A DNA stretch of 64,000 nucleotides from JAHDFB01 sp965658745 (GTDB lineage Bacteria > Bacteroidota > Bacteroidia > Chitinophagales > Saprospiraceae). Where the stretch lies: positions 57,302-121,301 of the forward strand of contig CBFHTK010000010.1 of assembly GCA_965658745.1 (NCBI GenBank), written 5' to 3'. The notes under the pieces were generated by a model. The model was given only the letters and a program-made list of their open reading frames with translations. It was not told where the DNA came from and did no database searches. The position numbers were made by a program, and so were the translations under genes. Below, in pieces: positions 53,344 through 61,322 of this stretch. Numbering within the stretch: the first letter of the stretch is position 1; each line of letters starts with the position of its first letter.

Positions 53344-55544
53344 ATATCGTAAAATAACTCTGAGTTTTCTGTAAGATGTTGACACGATAGAAAGGTGTCA
53401 AATACGGTGCGTTCTACCACCTGACCATTCCGGTCGAGGACTACTACATTGAGACCGCGTTCATTCAGAGACTGATCACGACCTTCTACAAAGATACGGG
53501 CCATATTACCATTATCCATACCAGCAGAAGATAATTCAATATTTTTTTCAATACCGTCAGCAAATTTCAAGGTAGTCGCTAAGTTCGCAATTCCATCCTC
53601 ATTTGCGGTGCTCCCGAATTTCTCTTCATAGAGTTGACTTTCGTTAAAAATTCCAACGTAAGACTCTCTAAATTTTAGATCTCCAATCTTACTTTCTATC
53701 GAATCCATTTTACTTAGAAACTCACTACATGTCTGTAATTTTGCACTACCTTCATCCATTACCGCAACTAAAAATGTTGCACCCCTATGTCGATCAACAA
53801 ATGCATCCAGAGACTCCAAGCGAGGTACAGCAACTTTTGTAATCTGCCGTTCGTTTTTGACCTCATTGAGAAAAGCGTGGCTTTTTGGAAGAAAGACGTA
53901 ATAGCCGTCTTGCTCGATTAAACTATGATTATCAGTTTCCACTAAGTGAATAAATTCTTTTAGATCTTTCTGTCTTGTAATGAAAGTATAGTGGGTCAAG
54001 CCCAAAGGATGATTGAAGATACTGTCTTTCAGTGTCTCTCCGTATGCTCGTCGCTTATCAGCATCAAACCTAGCCAAATGTCCTGTGTTGATTGACAATC
54101 CGTATTGACTAGCTAAATATGAAAAACCCATCTGATCCGACTTATGTTGATAAGCTGTTAAATGAGATGGATACATTCGTAGTTGTTCGGAACCCTCAAA
54201 AATCTTGTTCCACTGACTGTCGTCAAAAGGCTCTATTGGCTTGTAGTAGGTCTTTACGTAATCATTACGTCGGATCAAATCATAAAAATCAACCACATTG
54301 ATTGCAATGGCAAAAACAACAATCGCATACTTAATCCATTTCTGGACCTCCAGTCTGTCCACCAATAATAAATAATATGCAAGAATGAAATAATGTAGAA
54401 GCCAAATATATCTTCCAGACGCACGCAATATTGCCAGCTTATCAAGTACTCTTTGTGGAAGAGGCACTTCAAATAGAATATGATGATTAAAGGTCACAAT
54501 GTGCGTAACTGCAAGAGCTGCCAGACTAAATGCTAGCAAGAGAAAAACGATGAATTGTTTTTCCCAAACTGGCTTGAGTTGTTTTTTTAACCAAAAATAT
54601 GGAAGTACGAGCACGAAACTCAATACTCCAAGTCCCAAATATGCAGCACCTTCATATTGCTCTCTAAAAACTAAATCCATAGGAGAAACCAATGGAGTAG
54701 CTGTATGAGGTGACCAAAAAGTGTTCAGATTACTGCTAAATAATCCAAATCCTTCCGCAACAGCTTTACTTGATTCTAGCACATGATTACCCAATCCCAT
54801 CCAAGTAGCCATGAGTACCAACCCAAAAACTACAACCGCTGAAACAAAGCCAAGTAACTTGATTTGTTTGAGATACAGCATATTCAATGCATTAGCTCCT
54901 GCTAGCAGAATAGCAAAAACGATTAAATATGGATGAATAAGTACACTTGCTATAATCGTCAGACTTTGCCCAAAAACCATACGGTTCCATGATTTCGAAC
55001 TAAAGTAAATGTACATGCCTGCTAACAGAATCCAGTGTGCACATAAATTGATATGTCCGATACGGTCCAAGAAAGTATAGCTTAGCACAAACAAACAAGA
55101 TCCTAGTATCTGCAGGTATATATCCTTAACGCCTATAGCTTTTAATAATTTGAAACTAAAAACAGCTTGCAATACAAAGCAGAGTAGCATCCACCATCCA
55201 AAATAGTGAAAGTCATCAGAAAGAAGCGGTGCAATTATTTTAAATGGAATGGCTAGTAGAGGAATTCCTCCAGTTAAGCCAATGCTCACTGTTTCAGGAA
55301 AACTATAGCCATCAAATAATCCAATTGGAAAACGCCAAGGAGACTGCTTATAGTATAGCCAAGCTACGTAGTCGGGCGTCCAATCACTATGGCGAGTGAG
55401 AAGCCAATGATTATCTCCTGGCAATAAACGCCCAAGACCTAATTTACTATGAAATATAAGCACTGAAAAAGTGACTGATATCCAAATAGCAAATCTCTCA
55501 ATAATGGATTTATTGTTTTTAACTTCCACCAAGCTATTGTGCAT
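53328..55544 (-). CDS. DUF6311-like polytopic membrane protein
   Basis: 738 residues. About ten membrane helices fill the first 430 residues, with a large soluble C-terminal domain. The N-terminal LGRLLPGDNHWLLTRHSDWT, GWWMLLCFVLQAVFSFKLL and FLDRIGHINLCAHWILLAG resemble DUF6311 proteins, which look like glycosyltransferase-C-type enzymes; the assignment is from memory. It starts 11 bp inside the AhpD-like gene and ends 16 bp inside the helicase gene, so translation of all three is probably coupled. Confidence 0.7.
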   Translation of the reverse strand: MHNSLVEVKNNKSIIERFAIWISVTFSVLIFHSKLGLGRLLPGDNHWLLTRHSDWTPDYVAWLYYKQSPWRFPIGLFDGYSFPETVSIGLTGGIPLLAIPFKIIAPLLSDDFHYFGWWMLLCFVLQAVFSFKLLKAIGVKDIYLQILGSCLFVLSYTFLDRIGHINLCAHWILLAGMYIYFSSKSWNRMVFGQSLTIIASVLIHPYLIVFAILLAGANALNMLYLKQIKLLGFVSAVVVFGLVLMATWMGLGNHVLESSKAVAEGFGLFSSNLNTFWSPHTATPLVSPMDLVFREQYEGAAYLGLGVLSFVLVLPYFWLKKQLKPVWEKQFIVFLLLAFSLAALAVTHIVTFNHHILFEVPLPQRVLDKLAILRASGRYIWLLHYFILAYYLLLVDRLEVQKWIKYAIVVFAIAINVVDFYDLIRRNDYVKTYYKPIEPFDDSQWNKIFEGSEQLRMYPSHLTAYQHKSDQMGFSYLASQYGLSINTGHLARFDADKRRAYGETLKDSIFNHPLGLTHYTFITRQKDLKEFIHLVETDNHSLIEQDGYYVFLPKSHAFLNEVKNERQITKVAVPRLESLDAFVDRHRGATFLVAVMDEGSAKLQTCSEFLSKMDSIESKIGDLKFRESYVGIFNESQLYEEKFGSTANEDGIANLATTLKFADGIEKNIELSSAGMDNGNMARIFVEGRDQSLNERGLNVVVLDRNGQVVERTVFDTFLSCQHLTENSELFYDIWTEK

Positions 55545-55875
55545 TTAGTTCTTCCCAATATTCAGCAGCTCTTCTCGTATGAGGTATGCAGATACTTCCT
55601 CCCACTAGATTTGCAATTGCGAACACCTCATAGACCTCTTCTGTTGTTACCCCAACTTCATGTGCTGTACCTAGATGGTACTTTATGCAGTCGTCGCAAC
55701 GCAAAACCATTGACGCTACCAATCCCAACAATTCCTTTGTTTTAACGGAAAGAGCACCTTCTGAATAGGTTTGATGATCAAGTGAGAAAAATCGAGTAAG
55801 ACTTTTATTCTTCTGAGCAAGAATGACTTCATTCATACGCTCTCTGTAGTCATTAAATTCCTTTATCTGGGACAT
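55534..55875 (-). CDS. AhpD/carboxymuconolactone decarboxylase-like protein
   Basis: 113 residues, the size of a single CMD domain. The CxxC pair C60/C63 in LRCDDCIKYH with H67 is the redox-active or acid/base site of AhpD-like proteins. AhpD reduces the AhpC peroxiredoxin adapter, but CMD-domain proteins also act in other ways, so the reaction is not settled. The gene overlaps the membrane protein gene by 11 bp. A TATTTTTG box on the minus strand (55897-55890) lies 15 bp upstream of the start. Confidence 0.85.
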   Translation of the reverse strand: MSQIKEFNDYRERMNEVILAQKNKSLTRFFSLDHQTYSEGALSVKTKELLGLVASMVLRCDDCIKYHLGTAHEVGVTTEEVYEVFAIANLVGGSICIPHTRRAAEYWEELNAQ

Positions 55876-55889
55876 AGTCTTTTTATGCC

Positions 55890-55897
55890 CAAAAATA
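55890..55897 (-). promoter_or_regulatory. -7 box of the AhpD-to-polX operon
   Basis: On the minus strand TATTTTTG fits TAnnTTTG, 14 bp upstream of the AhpD-like start. No TTG was found at the matching spacing. It would drive a five-gene operon from 55875 down to 48422. Confidence 0.4.
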
Positions 55898-55942
55898 ATA
55901 ATATATATTCATGAGTAAGCATACTATGAATCCTTCTTGGAA

Positions 55943-56770
55943 TTATCCCAGAATTTCAGTCAACCTTGATTGATATACAGAGAATGTAGGTAGATCTTTA
56001 TGTCCCCCACCGGGTATTGTCAAGAAACTGTCGTAGTGCTTTAAGTACTTTCGAAGTTTCTCAGCAGATTCATATGGAACAACTTTGTCCTTTGTACCGT
56101 GAAAAATGTGGACTGGCATATCAAGTGTTTCAAGATGCTCGTGATTTGGAAAATGGAAGTCTAATCTAAAAACCAAAAGGACAAAAGGATATTTCTCTTT
56201 AACAACGTCTGGCAAAGAATAGAAAGGTGTTTCCAAGAGCAATTCTTTCGCCTCAACTCTTGCTGCAAGTGCCGATGCTACTCCACTTCCAATTGATCTA
56301 CCATAGATAAACAACTCATCAGTATCGTAGTATTCTAAGGCATAATGATACATAGCAAGGGCATCCTCATACATGTTCTCTTCGGTCGCCTTACCATCAG
56401 ATTTACCAAATCCTCTGTAATCTAGCATGATTACGTCGTAGTCACGATCCAAAAAATCAGAACTTACTTTTCCCCATCTTTTTAGATTGTCAGCATTTCC
56501 GTGAAAATATAGTACTACTCCTTTGGATTCATTTTCAGTCTTTGCATGGATGGCGTTTACTAGTCCATCCTCAGTTGGAAAATTAATTTCCTTGAATTGA
56601 AAATCGAAATCGTAAACATGACTCTTATCAAGTTTCTTAGGATGTAATATAAAAGTACGTTGCAACATATATCCTAAACTTAATACAAAAGTGTAAACTA
56701 ATAAAGCTGACCCAAAATAATAACTTCCCTTTCGCAGATGCGTAGACTTGTGGTATAATACTAAACCCAA
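55943..56770 (-). CDS. Membrane-anchored alpha/beta hydrolase
   Basis: 275 residues from TTG 56770, the only upstream start that keeps a membrane helix (SALLVYTFVLSLGYML, about 21-36); an ATG at 56668 would drop it. After HPKKLDKSHVYDFDFQF the hydrolase core has oxyanion-type HGNADNLKRW, YRGFGKSDG, the nucleophile serine in GRSIGSG, acid HGTKDKVV and histidine GGGHKDLP. The family is usually annotated as a membrane-bound serine hydrolase of unknown substrate. The TTG start sits inside a strong hairpin, which may limit its translation. Confidence 0.75.
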   Translation of the reverse strand: MGLVLYHKSTHLRKGSYYFGSALLVYTFVLSLGYMLQRTFILHPKKLDKSHVYDFDFQFKEINFPTEDGLVNAIHAKTENESKGVVLYFHGNADNLKRWGKVSSDFLDRDYDVIMLDYRGFGKSDGKATEENMYEDALAMYHYALEYYDTDELFIYGRSIGSGVASALAARVEAKELLLETPFYSLPDVVKEKYPFVLLVFRLDFHFPNHEHLETLDMPVHIFHGTKDKVVPYESAEKLRKYLKHYDSFLTIPGGGHKDLPTFSVYQSRLTEILG

Positions 56771-56791
56771 CGATAAATCGTTGGGTTTAGT
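56760..56791 (-). terminator. 14-bp hairpin after the DUF5606-like gene, overlapping the hydrolase start
   Basis: ACTAAACCCAACGA (56760-56773) pairs with TCGTTGGGTTTAGT (56778-56791) around TAAA. On the minus strand it is followed by ATTATACC, not a long T-run. It is 46 bp after the stop at 56838. The hydrolase TTG at 56770 lies within the stem, so the hairpin could serve as terminator, attenuator or translation control. Confidence 0.55.
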
Positions 56792-56837
56792 TTGAAATAG
56801 CTTCTAAAATTCAATTTATAACTTTTAGAGTTAATCA

Positions 56838-57260
56838 CTATTCTTCTTCATCTTCGTCGTCATCTCCTGTTATAAAGAAATCACGATCTTTTAAGTAGTT
56901 AAACCACTTAATTATCTTTTTGATGTCTCCAAGAAATACTTGGTCTTTATCAAAATTAGGTAGAACATCTTCGAAGTATTCAAACAAGTCACTTGCAGCC
57001 GCCTTAATAGAAGGTGGTGGATTATCCTCGTATTGATCCAACATATTTCTAAATACCTTGCTAAGTTCTTCTGTATCATCATTGGTGTAGATTGAAACAG
57101 TTCCCAGCGGTGTAAGCTGATGCTTTCTCATTGAGATAAACTTAGTTTTACCCGTATCCATACTCTTAATCAACAAACCGTTATTTCTAGTTGCACCGAT
57201 CTTGTAGATACCTGGCATACCAGTAACAGCAACGTACTTTTCAAATTTCTTTTCCCACAT
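56838..57260 (-). CDS. DUF5606-like protein
   Basis: 140 residues. The N-terminus FEKYVAVTGMPGIYKIGATRNNGLLIKS and the acidic tail GDDDEDEEE match the DUF5606 family of Bacteroidota, whose function is not known; the N-terminal 60 residues look like a small beta domain. It starts 17 bp downstream of the E1 dehydrogenase stop, so it may be co-transcribed with that gene. Assignment is from memory of the family. Confidence 0.75.
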   Translation of the reverse strand: MWEKKFEKYVAVTGMPGIYKIGATRNNGLLIKSMDTGKTKFISMRKHQLTPLGTVSIYTNDDTEELSKVFRNMLDQYEDNPPPSIKAAASDLFEYFEDVLPNFDKDQVFLGDIKKIIKWFNYLKDRDFFITGDDDEDEEE

Positions 57261-57277
57261 GTTTGAGAATATTTTTT

Positions 57278-59275
57278 TTAATATGATAATAATTTTTCTA
57301 TCTGATCTTCTAACCTAAAACTAGCTAGGTACTCTTTTTCTAATTCTTTGGCAAAAGGAACCGGTGTGTCTAGAGAAGCACATCTCAAAACTGGTCCATC
57401 GAGGTATTCAAAAAGGTGCTCACTGATGTAAGCGGATATTTCTCCTCCTATTCCCCCAACAAGACTATCTTCATGTAAAATGAGAACCTTGTTGGTCTTC
57501 TTTACGGAATTGCTAATTGCATCGTAATCTATAGGAGCTAATGACCGTAGATCGATAACCTCAATATCCTGATTCTTAGTCTTAACGAAGTCCATTGCCC
57601 ATTGTACACCCATTCCGTAAGTGATGATCGTAGCTGCATTACCTTCGTTTACAACACTTGCTTTACCAATTTCTACAGTATAATAATCAGAAGGCACACT
57701 TGCAGATATATTCCTGTACATACCCTTATGCTCAAAAAATAATACTGGATTCGGATCCTCAAAAGATGCTAATAATAATCCTTTTGCATCATGAGGATTC
57801 GATGGGTACACTACTTTTAGACCAGGTGTGTGCGTAAACCAAGCTTCATTGGTTTGTGAATGAAATGGTCCAGCTCCAACTCCTCCTCCGCAAGGCATTC
57901 TTACAACCATATTGACTGACTGTCCCCATCGATAATGTAACTTAGCGGCATTATTTACTATTTGATTGAACCCGCAAGTTACGAAATCGGCAAACTGCAT
58001 TTCTACCATTGAGCGCATACCCTTGATGCTTAATCCTACCCCTATTCCCAGAATAGCACTTTCACAAAGTGGCGTATTTCTGACCCTATCCTTTCCATAC
58101 TTTTCAAGAAATCCATCTGTGATCTTAAAAACCCCACCATACTCTGCAATATCTTGTCCCATCAAGACCAAATCGCTGTGTTTCTCCATCGCTTGATCAA
58201 GGCCTTCAGAGATTGCATCGATCATTCGTAAATCTTCACTTTCTTTTGAAATAGCATACTCATTGTAAGTATATTCTTTAAATAGGTCTCGCTTCTCCAG
58301 TTCTAAATCTGCTGCTCTGCTGGGAATTTTCTCTGCTTCAGCTAATGCTGCATTTATCTCCTCCTTTATCTCTTTTCTATATTCTAAAATATCGTTTTCA
58401 TTAATGATACGTTCGTCCAAAAGATACTTCTCGAAATTCACTAAAGGATCTCGCTTTCCCCACTCATCCATCAAATCTTGCGGAACGTATTTTGTACCTG
58501 AAGCCTCTTCATGACCTCTCATTCTAAAAGTCATGCATTCAATCAGAACAGGCCTTGGCTTTTTGCGTAAATCCTTGGCAATTTTTGATATTGTTTTATA
58601 TACCTCAAGGATGTTATTACCATCAATTTGATATGACTCTATTCCATAGCCAATGCCTTTATCTGCTAAATTCTCACAATTATATTGATCCGAAGAAGGG
58701 GTTGACAGTCCGTATCCATTATTCTCAATTACAAAAATCGTAGGTAGATTCCAAACAGAAGCTACGTTCAATGCTTCGTGAAATTCTCCCTGACTCGTGC
58801 CACCTTCACCTGTAAAAGCCAAGGATACCTTTTTCTCTTTGTTTAATAAATGTGATAGTCCTACTCCTGCAGCTAAGGACAGCTGTGGCCCTAAATGACT
58901 AATCATGCCTACAATATTATAATCCATTGCACCAAAATGAAAAGATCGATCTCTTCCTTTTGTAAAACCAGGCAATTTTCCCTGCCATTGACAGAAAAGA
59001 TTTAGCAAGGGAATTTGCCTTGTCGTAAACACACCAAGGTTTCTATGCATTGGAAAGATAACTTCATCCTTGTCCAAGGCTACCGTGCACCCTACCGATA
59101 TCGCTTCTTGACCAATGCCGGAGAACCATTTAGAAATTTTCCCCTGTCTAAGAAGGATTAACATCTTTTCCTCTATTAGTCGAGGGCGAAGCATTCCAGT
59201 ATATAATTGCTTGAGTACCTTTTGTGACAACCGGCCAGAAGAATACTCGATTGTCGAGGAAGCCAATTTTGGCAT
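57278..59275 (-). CDS. Fused 2-oxoacid dehydrogenase E1 alpha/beta subunits
   Basis: 665 residues. The alpha half (about 1-320) has a thiamine diphosphate motif beginning TGEGGTSQGEFHEALN and ending FVIENNGYGLS, plus RMRGHEEASGTKY. The beta half (about 335-665) has LMGQDIAEYGGVFKIT, FADFVTCGFNQIVNNAAK and VEVIDLRSLAPID, as in pyruvate or branched-chain E1-beta subunits. In Bacteroidota such fused E1 proteins are usually assigned to 2-oxoisovalerate (branched-chain) dehydrogenase. No E2/E3 genes are nearby. A possible substrate is a branched-chain 2-oxoacid, but this is not proven. Confidence 0.92.
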   Translation of the reverse strand: MPKLASSTIEYSSGRLSQKVLKQLYTGMLRPRLIEEKMLILLRQGKISKWFSGIGQEAISVGCTVALDKDEVIFPMHRNLGVFTTRQIPLLNLFCQWQGKLPGFTKGRDRSFHFGAMDYNIVGMISHLGPQLSLAAGVGLSHLLNKEKKVSLAFTGEGGTSQGEFHEALNVASVWNLPTIFVIENNGYGLSTPSSDQYNCENLADKGIGYGIESYQIDGNNILEVYKTISKIAKDLRKKPRPVLIECMTFRMRGHEEASGTKYVPQDLMDEWGKRDPLVNFEKYLLDERIINENDILEYRKEIKEEINAALAEAEKIPSRAADLELEKRDLFKEYTYNEYAISKESEDLRMIDAISEGLDQAMEKHSDLVLMGQDIAEYGGVFKITDGFLEKYGKDRVRNTPLCESAILGIGVGLSIKGMRSMVEMQFADFVTCGFNQIVNNAAKLHYRWGQSVNMVVRMPCGGGVGAGPFHSQTNEAWFTHTPGLKVVYPSNPHDAKGLLLASFEDPNPVLFFEHKGMYRNISASVPSDYYTVEIGKASVVNEGNAATIITYGMGVQWAMDFVKTKNQDIEVIDLRSLAPIDYDAISNSVKKTNKVLILHEDSLVGGIGGEISAYISEHLFEYLDGPVLRCASLDTPVPFAKELEKEYLASFRLEDQIEKLLSY

Positions 59276-59492
59276 AAGAGCTTAGTTTTGAATTAAGATG
59301 TAAATATCCATGAAGCATGAAGACTAGTCAAACATCTAAGAGATTAATTACAATAAAGAAATGTAAAACTTAGCGAATGCGAAGATAATTGTCCGCTGTT
59401 TTAACTAATATTTATTTTTTTAGTCATTTTGCTCTTTTCCCAAGAACTAAATTCCTCTTAGTTGGTATAGTATCTAAATAAATGTTTTCAAA

Positions 59493-60407
59493 ATGTCCTA
59501 TTCTAACTTCATGGTTTTACTACTGTTTTTTAGTCTCTCGAGCTGTAGTTCTAGTCAAACAAATAGTCCAATCATAGAGGGCCCATCTAAAACAGAATCG
59601 TTTGACGGATATTGGTATAATTCTAAAGCAGAAATATCAAGCTATCGATTAGAACAAGCAAGGTATGGTGAAATTCATGAGGGCATAGCAACGTTGATCT
59701 TCGTAACTGAACCTTTCAATAGTTCAAAGCACGTAAAATCAAACAATGCGATGTCACCAAATGTAGTTAGCGCTTTGAAACTTAATCAAACGCGCAAATT
59801 TACAACAGGTATTTATCCTTACTCAACATTGACTTCAACCTTTACCCCAGTAGACATTTCAGCTCCAACAAGTAGTTTGAAAGTGACAAATTCAGTACAA
59901 GAATGGTGTGGACAAGTTTTGACCCAATTGAACAAGAAAAATGCTAAATATGATATACAGTCATTCTCTTACTTTGAATCTGAAGGTGATGCTAAAAAAA
60001 CAATACAGAGCGCTTTATTGGAAGATGAAATACTTAACCTAATCCGAATCAATCCCAAAGGTCTTCCAACAGGAGAAATTGAGTGCATTCCGTCCCTCGT
60101 ATATGTCAATTTCGCTCACCAAGACTTACGCGCATATTCAGCTTCTGCTGAAATCGGAGATACCACAATTGATGGAATTGCCCTTACAGAATATAAAGTT
60201 CAATACAAACAACTTAATCGAGTCTTGAAAATTTATTTTGGAAAGCAATTCCCATACAAAATATATGGATGGGAAGAGGAGTATAGCAGCTATAATGGCA
60301 AGTCACTCACAACAAAAGCTATAATAGAGAATTCAGAAGTAATCGACTATTGGAATAAAAATACTCTTGCAGATAGTCTCTACTACCAAAAATTATTTGA
60401 TTTCTAA
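59493..60407 (+). CDS. Lipoprotein of unknown function (often labelled Maf-like)
   Basis: 304 residues. The lipobox FFSLSSC gives C18. The FDGYWYNSKAEISSYRLEQA and YGEIHEGIATLIFVTE segments are well conserved in Bacteroidota proteins that databases sometimes label septum formation inhibitor Maf, although no Maf nucleotide-phosphatase motif is present, so I do not use that name. The last third has LTEYKVQYKQLNRVLKIYF. It converges on the Crp/Fnr gene, with the two stop codons overlapping by three bases. No signal for a membrane segment other than the lipobox. Confidence 0.7.
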   Translation: MSYSNFMVLLLFFSLSSCSSSQTNSPIIEGPSKTESFDGYWYNSKAEISSYRLEQARYGEIHEGIATLIFVTEPFNSSKHVKSNNAMSPNVVSALKLNQTRKFTTGIYPYSTLTSTFTPVDISAPTSSLKVTNSVQEWCGQVLTQLNKKNAKYDIQSFSYFESEGDAKKTIQSALLEDEILNLIRINPKGLPTGEIECIPSLVYVNFAHQDLRAYSASAEIGDTTIDGIALTEYKVQYKQLNRVLKIYFGKQFPYKIYGWEEEYSSYNGKSLTTKAIIENSEVIDYWNKNTLADSLYYQKLFDF

Positions 60408-61102
60408 TTTGAATTTGCAGTTGCCTCAAGTTTAAGCTTTTCAAGATCGCGAACTAAGAGTCTTTTTCGGTTAAAAGCTATCAAATTCTTAGTACGTAGC
60501 TCATTGAGTACGGTTGTAACTGTTTGTCTAGAGGTCGCAGTAAGATTAGCTATTTCTTGGTGTGTAATAAATCTTCTGACAACATGCTCATAACCAACTC
60601 TCTCGCCTTTCTTGTTAGTAAGATCTACTAAAAACTCCACAATTCTCGTTCTTGAATCCTTAAAAACAAGAGATTCCAGTCGCTCTTCCATTTCCAAAAC
60701 ACGATTACCCATAATCCGCATCATCAATAAACTCAATGAACTATGATCCTTGATCAACCCCTTCATTTCCTCGACTGTAAGAGCACAAACCTCGACGTCT
60801 TCCATAGCAAAAGCAAAGTCCCTACGATTCTCTTCTCCAACTAGCGCAAGTTCTCCAAATACTTGACCTGCCTCCAAAATAGCCTTCGTTATTTCTTTTC
60901 CGTTATTGCTATAGGTTCCAATCTTTACTCTTCCTGCTGACAAAAAGAAAACCTTATCAGAATCTTGTTCTGGCATATAGATGTAATCACCTTTCTTATA
61001 CCCTGAGTGCTTATGAGTATCTAAGGCATCACCAAGTTTTTTGGGGCAAAGTAGGGTTGTCAGATCCACATTTTCGAGATACCAGATTTTTGATTGATCC
61101 AT
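60404..61102 (-). CDS. Crp/Fnr family transcriptional regulator
   Basis: 232 residues from ATG 61102 (MDQSKIWYLENVDL...), which starts close to the usual cyclic-nucleotide-binding domain; an upstream ATG at 61150 adds 16 residues and remains possible. The cNMP domain (about 20-140) includes YIYMPEQDSDKVFFLSAGRV and GQVFGELALVG; a C-terminal winged helix-turn-helix has FITHQEIANLTATSRQTVTT and KRLLVRD. No Cys-rich Fnr-type cluster is visible. It is a likely global regulator, with unknown signal. Its gene converges on the lipoprotein gene. Confidence 0.9.
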   Translation of the reverse strand: MDQSKIWYLENVDLTTLLCPKKLGDALDTHKHSGYKKGDYIYMPEQDSDKVFFLSAGRVKIGTYSNNGKEITKAILEAGQVFGELALVGEENRRDFAFAMEDVEVCALTVEEMKGLIKDHSSLSLLMMRIMGNRVLEMEERLESLVFKDSRTRIVEFLVDLTNKKGERVGYEHVVRRFITHQEIANLTATSRQTVTTVLNELRTKNLIAFNRKRLLVRDLEKLKLEATANSN

Positions 61103-61322
61103 CGATTGACTATTAACATTGAACGAGTAATAATTTCTAGCTGCTCCCATGATAAAATGATTTAGATTTAAATCCAGCTAATCAGAATTTAAACACAAAC
61201 TATTCTTTTATAGTTTATGCAAGAAACAATTAACAGGTTGCCTATACAATGAATCAAGAAGCTAATATCACTAAATCAAGAGAGAAAAAACTCAAAAAAA
61301 ACTAAAAAGTCTTATAAACACT

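Noticed and set aside
59493..60407. Maf-type septum formation inhibitor
   Set aside because: The name is used for similar proteins in databases, but the Maf nucleotide pyrophosphatase motif is absent and the protein carries a lipobox.
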